Assembly: GCF_900046455.1 (NCBI RefSeq)
Contig: NZ_FCOT01000011.1
Location: forward strand, 496,001 to 560,000
Source: Cellulomonas timonensis
GTDB lineage: Bacteria; Actinomycetota; Actinomycetes; Actinomycetales; Cellulomonadaceae
Length of the DNA: 64,000 nt
Direction: 5' to 3'
Position 1 is the stretch's first letter. Every line of letters begins with the position of its first letter. Of the stretch, positions 52,736-64,000 are shown piece after piece. The notes under the pieces were generated by a model, which saw only the letters and a program-made list of their open reading frames with translations, ran no database searches and was not told the DNA's origin. A program made the position numbers and the translations under genes.

Positions 52736-53482
52736 ATGACCTTCCCACCGCTCCCGGCAGTCCCCACCCAACACACGGCGGTCCGTGTCGCGGCCGCCAC
52801 TGCGCCGCGTGCGGGCATCCGCCTCGCCGCGCGCGGCCTGGTCAAGCGCTTCGGCCCGACGACGGCGCTCGCCGGTGTCGACGTCGAGCTCGCCGACGGG
52901 GAGGCGCTCGCGGTCACCGGACCCTCCGGATCGGGCAAGTCGACGCTGCTGCACTGCCTTGCGGGCATCATCTCCGCCGACGAGGGCGCCGTGCTGCTGC
53001 GCGGTGACGACGTGAGCCGCCTGAGCGAGCGGGAGCGGTCCCTGCTGCGCCGCAAGCACTACGGCTTCGTCTTCCAATTCGGCCAGCTCCTCGCCGAGCT
53101 GCCCGCCCAGGAGAACGTCGCGCTGCCCGCGATGCTGCTCGGCGCCTCCCGCAAGGACGCCACCCGGCAGGCGCGGCAGTGGCTCGGCTCCCTGGGCCTG
53201 GGCGGCATGGAGACGCGCCGCCCCGGTGAGCTCTCGGGCGGGCAGGCGCAGCGGGTCGCGGTGGCGCGCGCGCTCATCGCCCGGCCGGACGTGGTCTTCG
53301 CCGACGAGCCGACCGGCGCCCTCGACCAGGCCACCGGCGCCGAGGTCATGAAGGTCCTCGTCGAGGCGACGCGCGCCGCCGGGGCGTCCCTCGTCGTCGT
53401 CACGCACGACGAGAACGTCGCCGCGTGGTGCGGGCGGCGCATCGAGGTCCGCGACGGTCGCGTGGTCGGCGCCGCCCGATGA
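52736..53482 (+). CDS. ABC transporter ATP-binding protein (MacB/LolD-like)
   Basis: 248 residues. Walker A GPSGSGKST, Q-loop VFQFGQLL, signature LSGGQAQR, Walker B FADEPTGALD and switch VVVTHDENVAA. The first 35 residues are Pro/Ala-rich and not conserved. Partner of the overlapping FtsX-type permease; paralogous to the exporter at the window start but with a shorter permease and no adjacent two-component system. ATG 52736 is preferred over a GTG 18 codons upstream. Confidence 0.9.
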   Translation: MTFPPLPAVPTQHTAVRVAAATAPRAGIRLAARGLVKRFGPTTALAGVDVELADGEALAVTGPSGSGKSTLLHCLAGIISADEGAVLLRGDDVSRLSERERSLLRRKHYGFVFQFGQLLAELPAQENVALPAMLLGASRKDATRQARQWLGSLGLGGMETRRPGELSGGQAQRVAVARALIARPDVVFADEPTGALDQATGAEVMKVLVEATRAAGASLVVVTHDENVAAWCGRRIEVRDGRVVGAAR

Positions 53483-54840
53483 GAACGGTGATGGCCCTCG
53501 CCCCGGTGCTGCTGCGCGCCGGTGGCGCGAGCGGGGTACGCCAGCAGGCGCGCAGCACCGCGCTGGCAGTCCTGGCATTCGCGATCACCACCGCCCTCGC
53601 CTTGAGTGTGCTCGGAGGCCAGCGCGCGTTCACGGTGCGCGCCGCCAATGGCGACCCCTTCCAGAAGGAGTGGGGCGACCTGTACATCGTGCTCGCGTGG
53701 GTCGCCGTGATCCTGCTGATGGTGCCCCTGCTGTCGCTGGGCGGCGCCGCGGCCCGGCTGGGGGTGGCACGACGGGACGCGCGCCTCGCCACCCTGCGGC
53801 TGCTCGGCGCGACCCCCAGGGAGGTGGTGGCGCTGACCGTCACCGAGACCGCTTGGCAAGGGCTGGTGGGCGCCGCGTTCGGCATGGTCGGCTATGTGTT
53901 GCTGCTCCCGGTCTGGACGCTCGTGCCGTTCCAGGGCGACCACCTCGCCGTCTCCGAGATGTGGGTGGGCCCCCTGATGCTCGTGGCGCTGCTCGTGGCG
54001 CCCGCGCTCGCGGCCCTCAGCGCCGCGTTCACGCTCCGACGCGTCGTCGTGTCCCCGCTCGGCGTCGCGCAGCGCACCACACCCGCGGGGCTCAAGGTCA
54101 TCCGCCTGATCGTCACGGTGGTGGCCGTGATCGGGTTCCTCGTGGTGACGACGCTCTCCGGGCTCGACAGCGCCGCGCTCACCGTGCTCATCCTCGGCAT
54201 GCTCGCGGCCGTCTTCGGCAGCATCAACCTGGTGGGACCGTGGCTGATCTGGCTGCTCGGCAAGATCGCCGGCGGGACCGCCCGATCCGCGGCGGGCCTG
54301 CCCGCCGCCCGGCGCCCGGCCGACGACCCGAAGGCTGCGCGGCGCGTCGTCGGCGGGCTGGGGCTGGCGAGCTTCGTCGCCGCAGTGCTGTCCGTCCTCC
54401 CGATGATCTCGGAAGTGCAGGGAATGGCCCCCGGCGAGCGGCTCTTCCTCGATGACCTCGTCATGGGCGCCATGCTCACGCTGGCCATCACCTTCGTCGT
54501 CGCGGCGTGCTCGGCGGGGATCATCCAGGCCGCGTCAGTGCTCGATCGGCGGCGCGACTACGCGCTGCAGGCCCTCGCCGGGGCTCCCGCCTCGCTGCTC
54601 GACGCGGTGCGACGCCGTGAGGTGCTGACGCCGCTGCTCTTCGTGTCCGTCACGTCCGCCGGGATGGGATTGCTCGTCATCACGCCGTTCCTCGGGCCAG
54701 GGGTGCAGATCGGGACGTCTGGGCTGCTGATGCTGGGCGGATGCCTGGTCGCGGGATGCCTGCTGGTGCTCGCGGCCAGCGAGGCCAGCCGCCCGCTGCT
54801 GCGGACGGTGCTCCGTGAGACGAGCGTGCGGCCGGACTGA
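53479..54840 (+). CDS. FtsX-family ABC transporter permease
   Basis: 453 residues with about eight hydrophobic segments in two FtsX-like groups (ARRDARLATLRLLGATPREV and DRRRDYALQALAGAPASLLD are the two cytoplasmic coupling loops). ATG 53479 overlaps the ATPase stop (ATGA). The large extracytoplasmic MacB-like domain is missing, so it is closer to the short lipid/antibiotic-type permeases. Substrate unknown. Confidence 0.88.
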   Translation: MRTVMALAPVLLRAGGASGVRQQARSTALAVLAFAITTALALSVLGGQRAFTVRAANGDPFQKEWGDLYIVLAWVAVILLMVPLLSLGGAAARLGVARRDARLATLRLLGATPREVVALTVTETAWQGLVGAAFGMVGYVLLLPVWTLVPFQGDHLAVSEMWVGPLMLVALLVAPALAALSAAFTLRRVVVSPLGVAQRTTPAGLKVIRLIVTVVAVIGFLVVTTLSGLDSAALTVLILGMLAAVFGSINLVGPWLIWLLGKIAGGTARSAAGLPAARRPADDPKAARRVVGGLGLASFVAAVLSVLPMISEVQGMAPGERLFLDDLVMGAMLTLAITFVVAACSAGIIQAASVLDRRRDYALQALAGAPASLLDAVRRREVLTPLLFVSVTSAGMGLLVITPFLGPGVQIGTSGLLMLGGCLVAGCLLVLAASEASRPLLRTVLRETSVRPD

Positions 54841-54894
54841 CAGCGAGGAGCCCGCACCGCTAGGACGGCGGATGACCCTGTCAGGCGTGGCGCA

Positions 54895-54900
54895 TAGGGT
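54895..54900 (+). promoter_or_regulatory. -10 hexamer for leaderless dnaX
   Basis: TAGGGT six bases before the GTG at 54907. Confidence 0.6.
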
Positions 54901-54906
54901 CTTCCC

Positions 54907-57249
54907 GTGACCACAGCCCTGTACCGCCGTTACCGGCCGGACTCCTTCGCCGAGGTGATCGGTCAGGACCACGTCACCGCACCGCTCCGGCAGGCCCTGC
55001 GCAGCGGGCAGGCGAACCACGCCTACCTGTTCTCGGGCCCGCGTGGTTGCGGCAAGACGACGTCCGCGCGGATCCTGGCGCGCTGCCTCAACTGCGCGGA
55101 GGGCCCGACGGACACCCCGTGCGGCGTGTGCGCGTCCTGCGTCGAGCTCGCGCGCGGCGGCCCCGGCAGCCTGGACGTCGTGGAGATCGACGCCGCCAGC
55201 CACGGTGGCGTGGACGACGCCCGCGACCTGCGCGAGCGCGCCACCTTCGCCCCCGCGCGCGACAGGTACAAGATCTTCATCCTCGACGAGGCCCACATGG
55301 TCTCCCCGCAGGGCTTCAACGCGCTGCTGAAGATCGTTGAAGAGCCGCCGCCGCATATCAAGTTCATCTTCGCGACGACCGAGCCCGACAAGGTCATCGG
55401 CACGATCCGCTCGCGCACCCACCACTACCCGTTCCGGCTCGTGCCGCCGGACGTGCTCTCCGACTACCTCGCGCAGCTGTGCGCCGCCGAGGGCGTGCAG
55501 GTGGGCCAGGGCGTGCTGCCACTGGTGGTCCGCGCCGGCGCGGGCTCGGTGCGCGACGCGCTGTCCGTGCTCGACCAGCTCATCGCCGGATCGGGTGAGG
55601 GCGGCCTGGACTACGAGGGCGCCGTGTCCCTGCTCGGCTACACGCACGCCTCGCTGCTCGACGACCTGGTGGACGCCATCGCCGCGAATGACGGCGCCAG
55701 CGCGTTCCGCGTCGTCGAGCGCGTCATCTCCACGGGCCACGAGCCCCGCCGGTTCGTCGAGGACCTGCTGGAGCGCCTGCGCGACCTCATCGTCATCGCG
55801 GCCTCCGGCGACGCCGCTGCCGCCGCGCTGGGCGACGTCCCCGGCGACCAGCTCACCCGCATGCGGGCGCAGGCCGCCCACCTGGGCGCGGCCGAGCTGT
55901 CCCGCTCCGCCGACCTGGTCAACCTGGCCCTCACCGAGATGGTGGGCGCCACCTCGCCGCGCCTGCACCTCGAGCTGCTGATGGCCCGACTGCTGCTGCC
56001 CGCCGCCGACGACACGACCACAGGCGTCGCGGCCCGGCTCGACCGGCTCGAACGACTCGGGTCCGCTGGTGGCTCAGCGGTGGCGCCCGTCTCCGCGCCG
56101 GCGGTGGCATCGCCGCCCGCACCGATCCCGGCGCCGGTCACCGCGCCGGTCGCCCCCGCGTCTGTGACTGCGCCGCCTGTTGCCGCTCCGCCGGTCGCGC
56201 AGCCCCCTGTCGCCGCGCCGCCTGCCGAGGCTCCGAGCACCGTCGATCGGCCGCGTGTCGAGCGCCCGGCCCCGGTGCCGGAGCACGCGCCCGTCGCCGA
56301 AGCGGCGCCTGCGCCTGGCCCGACGGCGCCGGCGCCCGTGGCCTCTCAGGCGCCTGCCGCTCCCGCGCCTGCCGCTCCCGCGTCGCCCGCTCCCGTTGCT
56401 CCTGCTCCGGCGCCCGCCGCGCCGGCTGCCGCCGCGGCATCGGGCCCGGACACCGAGATGCTGCGCCGCCGCTGGCCCGAGGTGCTCGAGACGCTGAGCC
56501 GGCTGAAGAAGACCACGTGGGTGCTCGTCTCGCAGAACGCCCAGGTGGCCGAGCTCGACGCGACGACGCTGAAGCTGTCTTTCATCGCCCCCGGCCTCGC
56601 GGCGTACTTCCGCGCGGGCGCGCACGCCGAGATGGTGCAGCGGGCCGTGCGGGAGACGCTGGGCTTCGACGCCCGTGTCGAGGCTGTGCTCGCCGAGCAG
56701 GCGCCCACGGCGTCGGCCGCGGCGTCGACTCCCGAGCCGCCTGCCCGGGCCGCCGCTGACACTGCTGGCGGGCGAGGCGCGGCTGCGGCCGCCGCGGCTG
56801 CCGCGTCCTGGGACACCCCGGCGCCGACCCCAGCGCCCGGGGCCGCGCCTCGGCCGACGGCAGCCCCCGGCACGCCAGGCGGCCAGGGCGCCGGGGGGGC
56901 TTCGGGCCCGGCGACCGGGGTCGACGACGAGGACCCGGGCGCGCCCGAGCCGCACGATGACGACCCGGGGGAGCCGGGTGAGGCCCACCACCCGGGCGTC
57001 GGCCAGGGCGAGGACCCGTGGGCGGCGCCGCAGCGACCGGCGCCTCAGGCGCAGGCGTTGAGCGCGCGGGAGGCGGGCGCGCGGGCGCACGCCGCGAGCA
57101 TGGGCGGCCGTCGGGCTCCGATGGAGGAGGACTCTCCCTCGCCGGACGACCCGGACCTGGCGTCGTCGGGGCTCAATGGCGCCCCGCTGGTGGCCCAGAT
57201 GCTCGGTGGCGTGGTCATCGACGAGCAGGTCGACGGCGGGATGGCCTGA
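54907..57249 (+). CDS. dnaX: DNA polymerase III subunit gamma/tau
   Basis: 780 residues. AAA+ clamp-loader module in residues 1-375: Walker A GPRGCGKTT (44-52), zinc ligands C63, C72, C75, C78, Walker B with LDEAHM, sensor-1 FATTEPDKV. A long Ala/Pro-rich linker (about 390-510) follows, then a domain of about 100 residues (LRRRWPEVLETLSRLKKTTW) resembling tau's polymerase-binding part, and an acidic, low-complexity tail. No slippery heptanucleotide was noticed, so gamma is probably not made by frameshifting. First gene of the dnaX-recR-DUF5063 group. Confidence 0.95.
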   Translation: MTTALYRRYRPDSFAEVIGQDHVTAPLRQALRSGQANHAYLFSGPRGCGKTTSARILARCLNCAEGPTDTPCGVCASCVELARGGPGSLDVVEIDAASHGGVDDARDLRERATFAPARDRYKIFILDEAHMVSPQGFNALLKIVEEPPPHIKFIFATTEPDKVIGTIRSRTHHYPFRLVPPDVLSDYLAQLCAAEGVQVGQGVLPLVVRAGAGSVRDALSVLDQLIAGSGEGGLDYEGAVSLLGYTHASLLDDLVDAIAANDGASAFRVVERVISTGHEPRRFVEDLLERLRDLIVIAASGDAAAAALGDVPGDQLTRMRAQAAHLGAAELSRSADLVNLALTEMVGATSPRLHLELLMARLLLPAADDTTTGVAARLDRLERLGSAGGSAVAPVSAPAVASPPAPIPAPVTAPVAPASVTAPPVAAPPVAQPPVAAPPAEAPSTVDRPRVERPAPVPEHAPVAEAAPAPGPTAPAPVASQAPAAPAPAAPASPAPVAPAPAPAAPAAAAASGPDTEMLRRRWPEVLETLSRLKKTTWVLVSQNAQVAELDATTLKLSFIAPGLAAYFRAGAHAEMVQRAVRETLGFDARVEAVLAEQAPTASAAASTPEPPARAAADTAGGRGAAAAAAAAASWDTPAPTPAPGAAPRPTAAPGTPGGQGAGGASGPATGVDDEDPGAPEPHDDDPGEPGEAHHPGVGQGEDPWAAPQRPAPQAQALSAREAGARAHAASMGGRRAPMEEDSPSPDDPDLASSGLNGAPLVAQMLGGVVIDEQVDGGMA

Positions 57250-57341
57250 CGCCCTCGGCCTTGAGGGTGAGGTTGCCGACGTCGGGCGTTCTGCTCGGCG
57301 TCGGCCCGGGGCGTCCGACGCGGCTCCCAGTCCTCGCACCG

Positions 57342-57347
57342 TAGGCT
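57342..57347 (+). promoter_or_regulatory. -10 hexamer for leaderless recR
   Basis: TAGGCT six bases before the GTG at 57354, so recR has its own promoter within the dnaX-recR gap. Confidence 0.6.
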
Positions 57348-57353
57348 GGCCGG

Positions 57354-57953
57354 GTGTATGAAGGCGCGGTCCAGGACCTGATCGACGAGCTCGGGCGGTT
57401 GCCCGGAGTCGGTCCCAAGAGTGCCCAGCGCATCGCGTTCCATGTGCTGGCGGCTGACCCGGCTGATGTGCGGCGGCTCGTCGACGCCCTCACCGAGGTG
57501 AAGGCGCGCGTGCAGTTCTGCGAGGTCTGCGGGAACGTGTCGCAGGAGCCGCAGTGCCGCGTGTGCCGCGACCCGCGACGCTCGACGGCGGTGCTGTGCG
57601 TGGTCGAGGAGCCGAAGGACGTCGTCGCGGTGGAGCGCACCCGGGAGTTCCGCGGGAGGTATCACGTGCTCGGCGGCGCCATCAACCCGATCGCGGGGGT
57701 GGGGCCGGACGACCTGCGCATCAAGGAGCTGTTGATGCGCCTGCAAGACGGCGTCGTCACGGAGGTCATCCTGGCGATGGACCCGAACGTCGAGGGTGAG
57801 GCGACCGCGACGTACCTGGCCCGGATGCTCGTGCCGATGGGCCTCACCGTCAGCCGATTGGCCTCGGGCCTGCCGGTGGGCGGGGACCTGGAGTACGCCG
57901 ACGAGGTGACGCTGGGCCGGGCGTTCGAGGGCCGGCGCCGGATCAGCGCGTAG
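57354..57953 (+). CDS. recR: recombination mediator protein RecR
   Basis: 199 residues, full length. Helix-hairpin-helix [18 protein letters not shown], a C4 zinc finger (C56, C59, C68, C71), and a Toprim domain ([30 protein letters not shown]). It loads RecA onto gapped DNA with RecF/RecO. Conserved order after dnaX. GTG 57354 is supported by the -10 element; the in-frame context starts V-Y-E-G as in other actinobacteria. Confidence 0.97.
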   Translation: MYEGAVQDLIDELGRLPGVGPKSAQRIAFHVLAADPADVRRLVDALTEVKARVQFCEVCGNVSQEPQCRVCRDPRRSTAVLCVVEEPKDVVAVERTREFRGRYHVLGGAINPIAGVGPDDLRIKELLMRLQDGVVTEVILAMDPNVEGEATATYLARMLVPMGLTVSRLASGLPVGGDLEYADEVTLGRAFEGRRRISA

Positions 57954-58006
57954 CCGGCACAGCACAGCACGCCGCAACCGGGAGACGTAGAGGGAGCGTG
58001 AGGGCG

Positions 58007-58600
58007 ATGACAGAGGTCGATTTCCAGGGCGAAGCGCAGGACGCGGAGGTCGCGGACCTACTCGAGGTCGCGCACACGATCGCGGAGGAGACCCGCAGCT
58101 TCCTCACCACGGTGACCGAGGTGGGCGCGGGGACGGGCCCGGACTCGTCGATCCCTCTGCTGCTGCTCGCCGTCTCGGACTTGCTGGCCGCGGGCGCCCG
58201 CGCGGGCGCGATCGTCGACGTGGTGCCCCCGGAGCGGTTCGAGCCGGATGTGGGCCCCGACCCGGATGTGGACCCGCTGCGTTCCGCGCTGGCGGAGATC
58301 TTGCAGGGCATTGACGAGTACGCCGAGGTCGTGGACCCGTTGCTGGGCGCCGAGGTCACGGCGTCGACGGTGTCCGGCGACCTGGTGGCCGTCGCCGGGG
58401 CGCTGCTCCAGGGGCTGCGGCACTACGAGTCCGGGCATGAGCTCGAGGCCCTGTGGTGGTGGCAGTTCTCCTACCTGTCGAGCTGGGGCGAGCGCGCGTC
58501 GAGTGTGCTGCGCGTGCTGCAGGTGCTGCTGGGCCATCTGCGCCTGGACGTGGACGACGACGTGGCCGCCGAGGCGGAGTACGAGGCGCTGCAGCCCTGA
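58007..58600 (+). CDS. DUF5063 domain-containing protein
   Basis: 197 residues, mostly helical and acidic. DUF5063 is recognised by position (between recR and lysC in actinobacteria) and by the segment SGHELEALWWWQFSYLSSWG. Function unknown. ATG 58007 is preferred; a GTG three codons earlier is in frame. Confidence 0.8.
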   Translation: MTEVDFQGEAQDAEVADLLEVAHTIAEETRSFLTTVTEVGAGTGPDSSIPLLLLAVSDLLAAGARAGAIVDVVPPERFEPDVGPDPDVDPLRSALAEILQGIDEYAEVVDPLLGAEVTASTVSGDLVAVAGALLQGLRHYESGHELEALWWWQFSYLSSWGERASSVLRVLQVLLGHLRLDVDDDVAAEAEYEALQP

Positions 58601-58629
58601 CCGCCGCAGCCTGAACGGCGCGGTCCGCG

Positions 58630-59757
58630 TCAGGCGACGCGGGTGCCCCGGGCCAGTTTGTGCTGGGGGACGCGCAGCCGCCGCACGGCGGTGATGGCGC
58701 CCGCCGCGCCGAGCAGCACGTTGACGCCCAGGCCCCACGGCCACACCGGGCTCGCGTCGGGGTCGTACTCCTCCACGGGCGAGGTCGTCGCCGACGAGTA
58801 GCACCGGTCCACCTCGGGAGGGGAGCCCGCGCGCAGGTAGCGGATGCCTGTGCGGATCCCGCCGAGCGGGTCGACTGTCGACCTGTCATTCATCGCGACA
58901 CCCGCGCCATCGGCCACCACCACGAGCGGGTTCGCGCCGAGCAGCCACCAGGTGCGCTCGGTGTGGACGACCGTCTCTGTCGTGGTCTCCCAGCGGCACT
59001 CCTCCGCCATCCCGTCGGAGGAGTCGTCCCACGGAGTGGCCCACACGCGGATCTCGCTCTCGGACGAGACGGAGGGCAGCGTCACCACGAACAGGATCGG
59101 CGCGATGATCGTGACGGTTGCGACCATCAGGAACGTGAGGACCGTCGACCCGGCCGGGCGGGCCACCAGGGCGGAGAACCCGAGCCCGACGGCGCACACG
59201 CAGGCGAGCAGGACCGCGACGAGCAGCAGCACGAGCACAAAGGACAGGATCGGCGTGCCGCCCATCGCGAGGGCCAGGCCGAGGAACGGCAGGCTCGCGA
59301 CGAGGAACGCGAGCGACGCGGCCCAGGCGGCGAGGAGCTTGCCGAGCACGATCTCCGCGGGGCTCAACAGCGTGACCTGCAGGGTCGCGAGGGTTCCGGC
59401 GTTGCGGTCGCCGTTGATGGCCGTCGAGCTGAGTGTGGGGGTGACCAGCAGGCCGAGGCCCAGCACGAGGATCACGACGGCGGCGAACAGCAGGGGGCCG
59501 CGTTGGACGCTCGTCGGGGCGGCGCCGGTGAGGTAGCCGATCGCCCCGGAGGTGAGCAGCGTGATGCCGCCCACCACGACGAACCACACCACGAGGGCCA
59601 CGATCCAGCGGGTGGAGCGCACCCGCTGGCGCAGCTCGAGGGCCGCGACGGTGCGCACACCGTGCCAGGTCACGTGCCAGGTCCCGCCGGTGGAGGGCGG
59701 GGGGATCCGGGGTTCGGGTTCGGGGGAGACGTCGATGTCGTGCGTGATGGTGCTCAT
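58630..59757 (-). CDS. ABC-2 type transporter permease
   Basis: 375 residues with about six hydrophobic segments; the segment STAINGDRNAGTLATLQVTLLSPAEIVLGK, split by a loop, is typical of ABC-2 permeases that read through the ATPase interface. A periplasmic region between the last two helices (about 250-340) is Cys-containing and larger than usual. ATG 59757 overlaps the ATPase stop (ATGA). Substrate unknown. It interrupts the usual recR-DUF5063-lysC synteny on the other strand. Confidence 0.86.
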   Translation of the reverse strand: MSTITHDIDVSPEPEPRIPPPSTGGTWHVTWHGVRTVAALELRQRVRSTRWIVALVVWFVVVGGITLLTSGAIGYLTGAAPTSVQRGPLLFAAVVILVLGLGLLVTPTLSSTAINGDRNAGTLATLQVTLLSPAEIVLGKLLAAWAASLAFLVASLPFLGLALAMGGTPILSFVLVLLLVAVLLACVCAVGLGFSALVARPAGSTVLTFLMVATVTIIAPILFVVTLPSVSSESEIRVWATPWDDSSDGMAEECRWETTTETVVHTERTWWLLGANPLVVVADGAGVAMNDRSTVDPLGGIRTGIRYLRAGSPPEVDRCYSSATTSPVEEYDPDASPVWPWGLGVNVLLGAAGAITAVRRLRVPQHKLARGTRVA

Positions 59758-60761
59758 CGCCGCTCCTCGTCGAGGGTCAGGTAGGCCTGCTCGAGCTCGC
59801 CGCCGACGGGCGCCAGCGACGTGACGGGCACTCCGGAGCCGACGGCGTCGCGCACCAACTGGGCGGCGCCCGCATCGCCGGCGACCTCGAGGAGCACCCC
59901 GCCGGGGACGTCGTCGGGCGATCCGGGCGGCGGCGCGTCGTCGTCGGGACGCCACGCCGACCCCGTGGACGAGAGCCAGCGTGTGAGCGCGCCGTAGGAC
60001 AGCGCCCGCACGCGCCAGGTGCGCTGGGCGGGAACGCTCCCCGCGAGCGCCTGCGGTGTGACGGTGCGACCACGTGAGAGGAACACCGCGTCGTCGACCA
60101 GCTCGTCGAGCTCGGACAGCACATGGCTCGACACGAGCACCGTGGCGCCCTGTGCGGCGAGGGCGCGCAGCAGCTCGCGCAGGTCCACACGCGAGCGGGG
60201 GTCGAGGCCGCTGGCGGGCTCGTCGAGCAGCAGCACCTTCGGGGAGTGCACGAGCGCGCGGGCCAGGCCCAGCCGCTGCTTCTGACCGCGCGACAGGACG
60301 CTCGCGGGGCGGTCGGCGTACTCGGTCAGGTGCACGGTCTCGAGGAGCTCCGCCACCCGGGCCTGTGCGCTGTCGCGCGGCATCCGGTACGCCGCGGCGT
60401 AGGTGGTCAGCACCTCGCGCGCGGTCAGCGAGTCCCAGGTGCCGAACGCGTCGGGCATCCAGCCGGTGAGGGCCCTCGCCGCGCCGCCGTCGGTCACGGG
60501 GTCATGGCCGCCGACGCGCACATGGCCCGCATCGGGCACCAGCAGCCCGGCGAGCACCAGCAGCAGCGTCGTCTTGCCGGAGCCGTTCGGGCCGATGAGC
60601 GCGGTGACGCGCCCCGGGCGGGCGTCGAGGTCGACCCCGTCGAGGGCGCGGACGGCGCCGAAGGAGCGGGTCACCCCCCGCACGACGATCCCCGCGTGGT
60701 CGGCCGGGGAGGCGCCCGGAACCGGCCCGGGGGTGGCGGTGCTCTCAACGGTGGGAGGCAT
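59754..60761 (-). CDS. ABC transporter ATP-binding protein
   Basis: 335 residues. Walker A GPNGSGKTT, signature LSRGQKQRLGLARAL (Arg for Gly in LSGGQ), Walker B VLLLDEPASGLD and switch VSSHVLSELDEL. A C-terminal extension of about 110 residues after the ATPase core resembles that of exporters such as CcmA/NatA relatives. TAGCCT lies six bases before the ATG (60773-60768), a leaderless start. Operon with the overlapping permease. Confidence 0.9.
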   Translation of the reverse strand: MPPTVESTATPGPVPGASPADHAGIVVRGVTRSFGAVRALDGVDLDARPGRVTALIGPNGSGKTTLLLVLAGLLVPDAGHVRVGGHDPVTDGGAARALTGWMPDAFGTWDSLTAREVLTTYAAAYRMPRDSAQARVAELLETVHLTEYADRPASVLSRGQKQRLGLARALVHSPKVLLLDEPASGLDPRSRVDLRELLRALAAQGATVLVSSHVLSELDELVDDAVFLSRGRTVTPQALAGSVPAQRTWRVRALSYGALTRWLSSTGSAWRPDDDAPPPGSPDDVPGGVLLEVAGDAGAAQLVRDAVGSGVPVTSLAPVGGELEQAYLTLDEERR

Positions 60762-60838
60762 CTGCCCAGGCTAGGGGCCTGCGGTCGTCGCGTCCGGTGA
60801 ATCCTGTGGGGAGGATGTGACAGATACGGTGGCGAATC

Positions 60839-61621
60839 ATGACGATCTCGGGCCTCGAGCTGACCGCCGCCACGTTGGCGCTGCTGGTGCTGGCCGCGTT
60901 CGCCGCCGGGTGGGTCGACGCGGTGGTCGGCGGCGGCGGGCTGCTGCAGCTCCCGGCGCTGCTGCTCGTGCCCGGCATCTCCCCGGTGCAGGCCTTGGCG
61001 ACGAACAAGGTCGCGGGCATCCTGGGCACGTCGGTCAGCGCGGCGACGTTCTACCGGCGGGTGCAGCCGGGGCTGGCCACGGCCGGCCCGATGGCACTCA
61101 CGGCCCTGGTGGGGGCTGGCGGCGGCGCGGCGCTCGCCGGGGCGCTCCCGGAGGGCGTGTTCCAGCCGGTGATCCTGGTGGCCTTGGTGACGGTGGCCGT
61201 CTACACCGTGGCGCGGCCGCAGCTGGGTAGGGCCACCGAGTTGCGGTGGCGGGGCCGCCGGCACCTGCTCGTGGCGCTGGGCCTCGGCGCGGTGATCGGC
61301 GTCTATGACGGGCTGCTGGGGCCGGGCACCGGGTCGTTCCTGGTGATCAGCCTGGTGAGCGTGCTGGGGTACGGCTTCCTCGAGGCGTCGGCGCAGGCCA
61401 AGATCGTCAACGCCGCCACCAACCTCGGCGCCCTGATCGTGTTCACGCTGCAGGGGGCGCCGCTGTGGGCGCTGGGCCTGGTGATGGGTGTCGCGAACAT
61501 CGCCGGCGCGTACACCGGGGCCCGGATGGCCGTCGCCCGGGGCAGCGCTTTCGTGCGGGTGGTCTTCGTCGCCGTGGTGGCCGCGCTGATCGTGAAGCTG
61601 ACCGCCGATCTGCTGGGCTGA
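60839..61621 (+). CDS. sulfite exporter TauE/SafE family permease
   Basis: 260 residues, about eight hydrophobic segments. AAGWVDAVVGGGGLLQLPALL and YDGLLGPGTGSFLVISLV are the two signature repeats of the family, both complete. These move sulfonates, sulfite or other organic anions; substrate unknown. TACGGT eight bases before ATG 60839 may be the -10 element. Confidence 0.9.
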   Translation: MTISGLELTAATLALLVLAAFAAGWVDAVVGGGGLLQLPALLLVPGISPVQALATNKVAGILGTSVSAATFYRRVQPGLATAGPMALTALVGAGGGAALAGALPEGVFQPVILVALVTVAVYTVARPQLGRATELRWRGRRHLLVALGLGAVIGVYDGLLGPGTGSFLVISLVSVLGYGFLEASAQAKIVNAATNLGALIVFTLQGAPLWALGLVMGVANIAGAYTGARMAVARGSAFVRVVFVAVVAALIVKLTADLLG

Positions 61622-61728
61622 CGGGTCAGTCCGCCATGCGAACCCGGGGGAGTCCGAAGTCTGGGCCGTCCTAGACTCGACGGGTCCGTGAGCGCGACCC
61701 GTTCGACCCCTTGTCCGGAGACACAAAC

Positions 61729-64000
<2,272 letters not shown>

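Noticed and set aside
54907-57249. Programmed frameshift in dnaX producing gamma
   Set aside because: No A-rich slippery heptamer followed by a hairpin was found in the expected region.

Overview
The window is very GC-rich, densely packed chromosomal DNA with GTG starts, ATGA/GTGA gene overlaps and many apparently leaderless genes, as in Actinobacteria. LPxTG-type surface proteins, a HelR with its rifamycin-associated element, a SARP regulator, GH31 and GH81 glycosidases and a curdlan-like polysaccharide operon suggest Cellulomonadaceae or a close relative; this is inference, as no rRNA or marker phylogeny is available here. No phage, transposon or CRISPR array was seen.

Layout. 1-5.8 kb: an FtsX-type ABC exporter operon (minus) divergent from a NarL-type two-component pair. 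5.8-14.4 kb: VOC protein, mannitol dehydrogenase family enzyme, acyltransferase, Nei-type DNA glycosylase, DUF1684 protein, small alarmone synthetase, Fic protein with its own operators, LLM oxidoreductase. 14.4-19.4 kb: promoter, elaborately folded 5' leader, then a three-gene operon (processive GT2 synthase, membrane adaptor, GH81 beta-1,3-glucanase-like protein) that I read as a beta-1,3-glucan system. 19.3-33.7 kb: GT87-like transferase, uracil permease, LytR-C protein, VapB-like protein, SARP regulator plus small kinase, divergent adenosine deaminase-like and alpha-glucosidase genes around a CRP-like site, SulP transporter, sirtuin, SRPBCC/DUF6457/CMD operon and a hydrolase. 33.7-36 kb: helR behind a perfect rifamycin-associated element.

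36-44.3 kb: FMN reductase, RidA/TetR divergent pair, MarR gene, then 38427-38650, which is Illumina Nextera adapter plus index and not genome. It is followed by an MFS transporter whose true 5' end is probably lost, an ABC-2 exporter, a stand-alone ScoMcrA-like head-domain protein with a zinc ribbon, a BaiN-like flavoprotein, tRNA-Ser(GGA) and a Nudix hydrolase. 44.3-54.8 kb: a possible small RNA and gene remnant, methylmalonate-semialdehyde dehydrogenase, a repeat-rich surface protein, a three-gene extracytoplasmic flavin electron-transfer operon (ApbE, FMN-binding protein, ferric-reductase-like protein), the SRP RNA, a choice-of-anchor-A LPATG protein and a second FtsX-type ABC exporter. 54.9-64 kb: the conserved actinobacterial block dnaX-recR-DUF5063 ... 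lysC-asd, interrupted by an ABC-2 exporter and a TauE/SafE permease.

At about a dozen genes a TAGGGT-like -10 hexamer lies 6-8 bases before the start codon, which implies leaderless mRNAs and supports several start choices. Because of the adapter block, the left (1-38426) and right (38651-64000) parts should not be assumed adjacent in the real genome.
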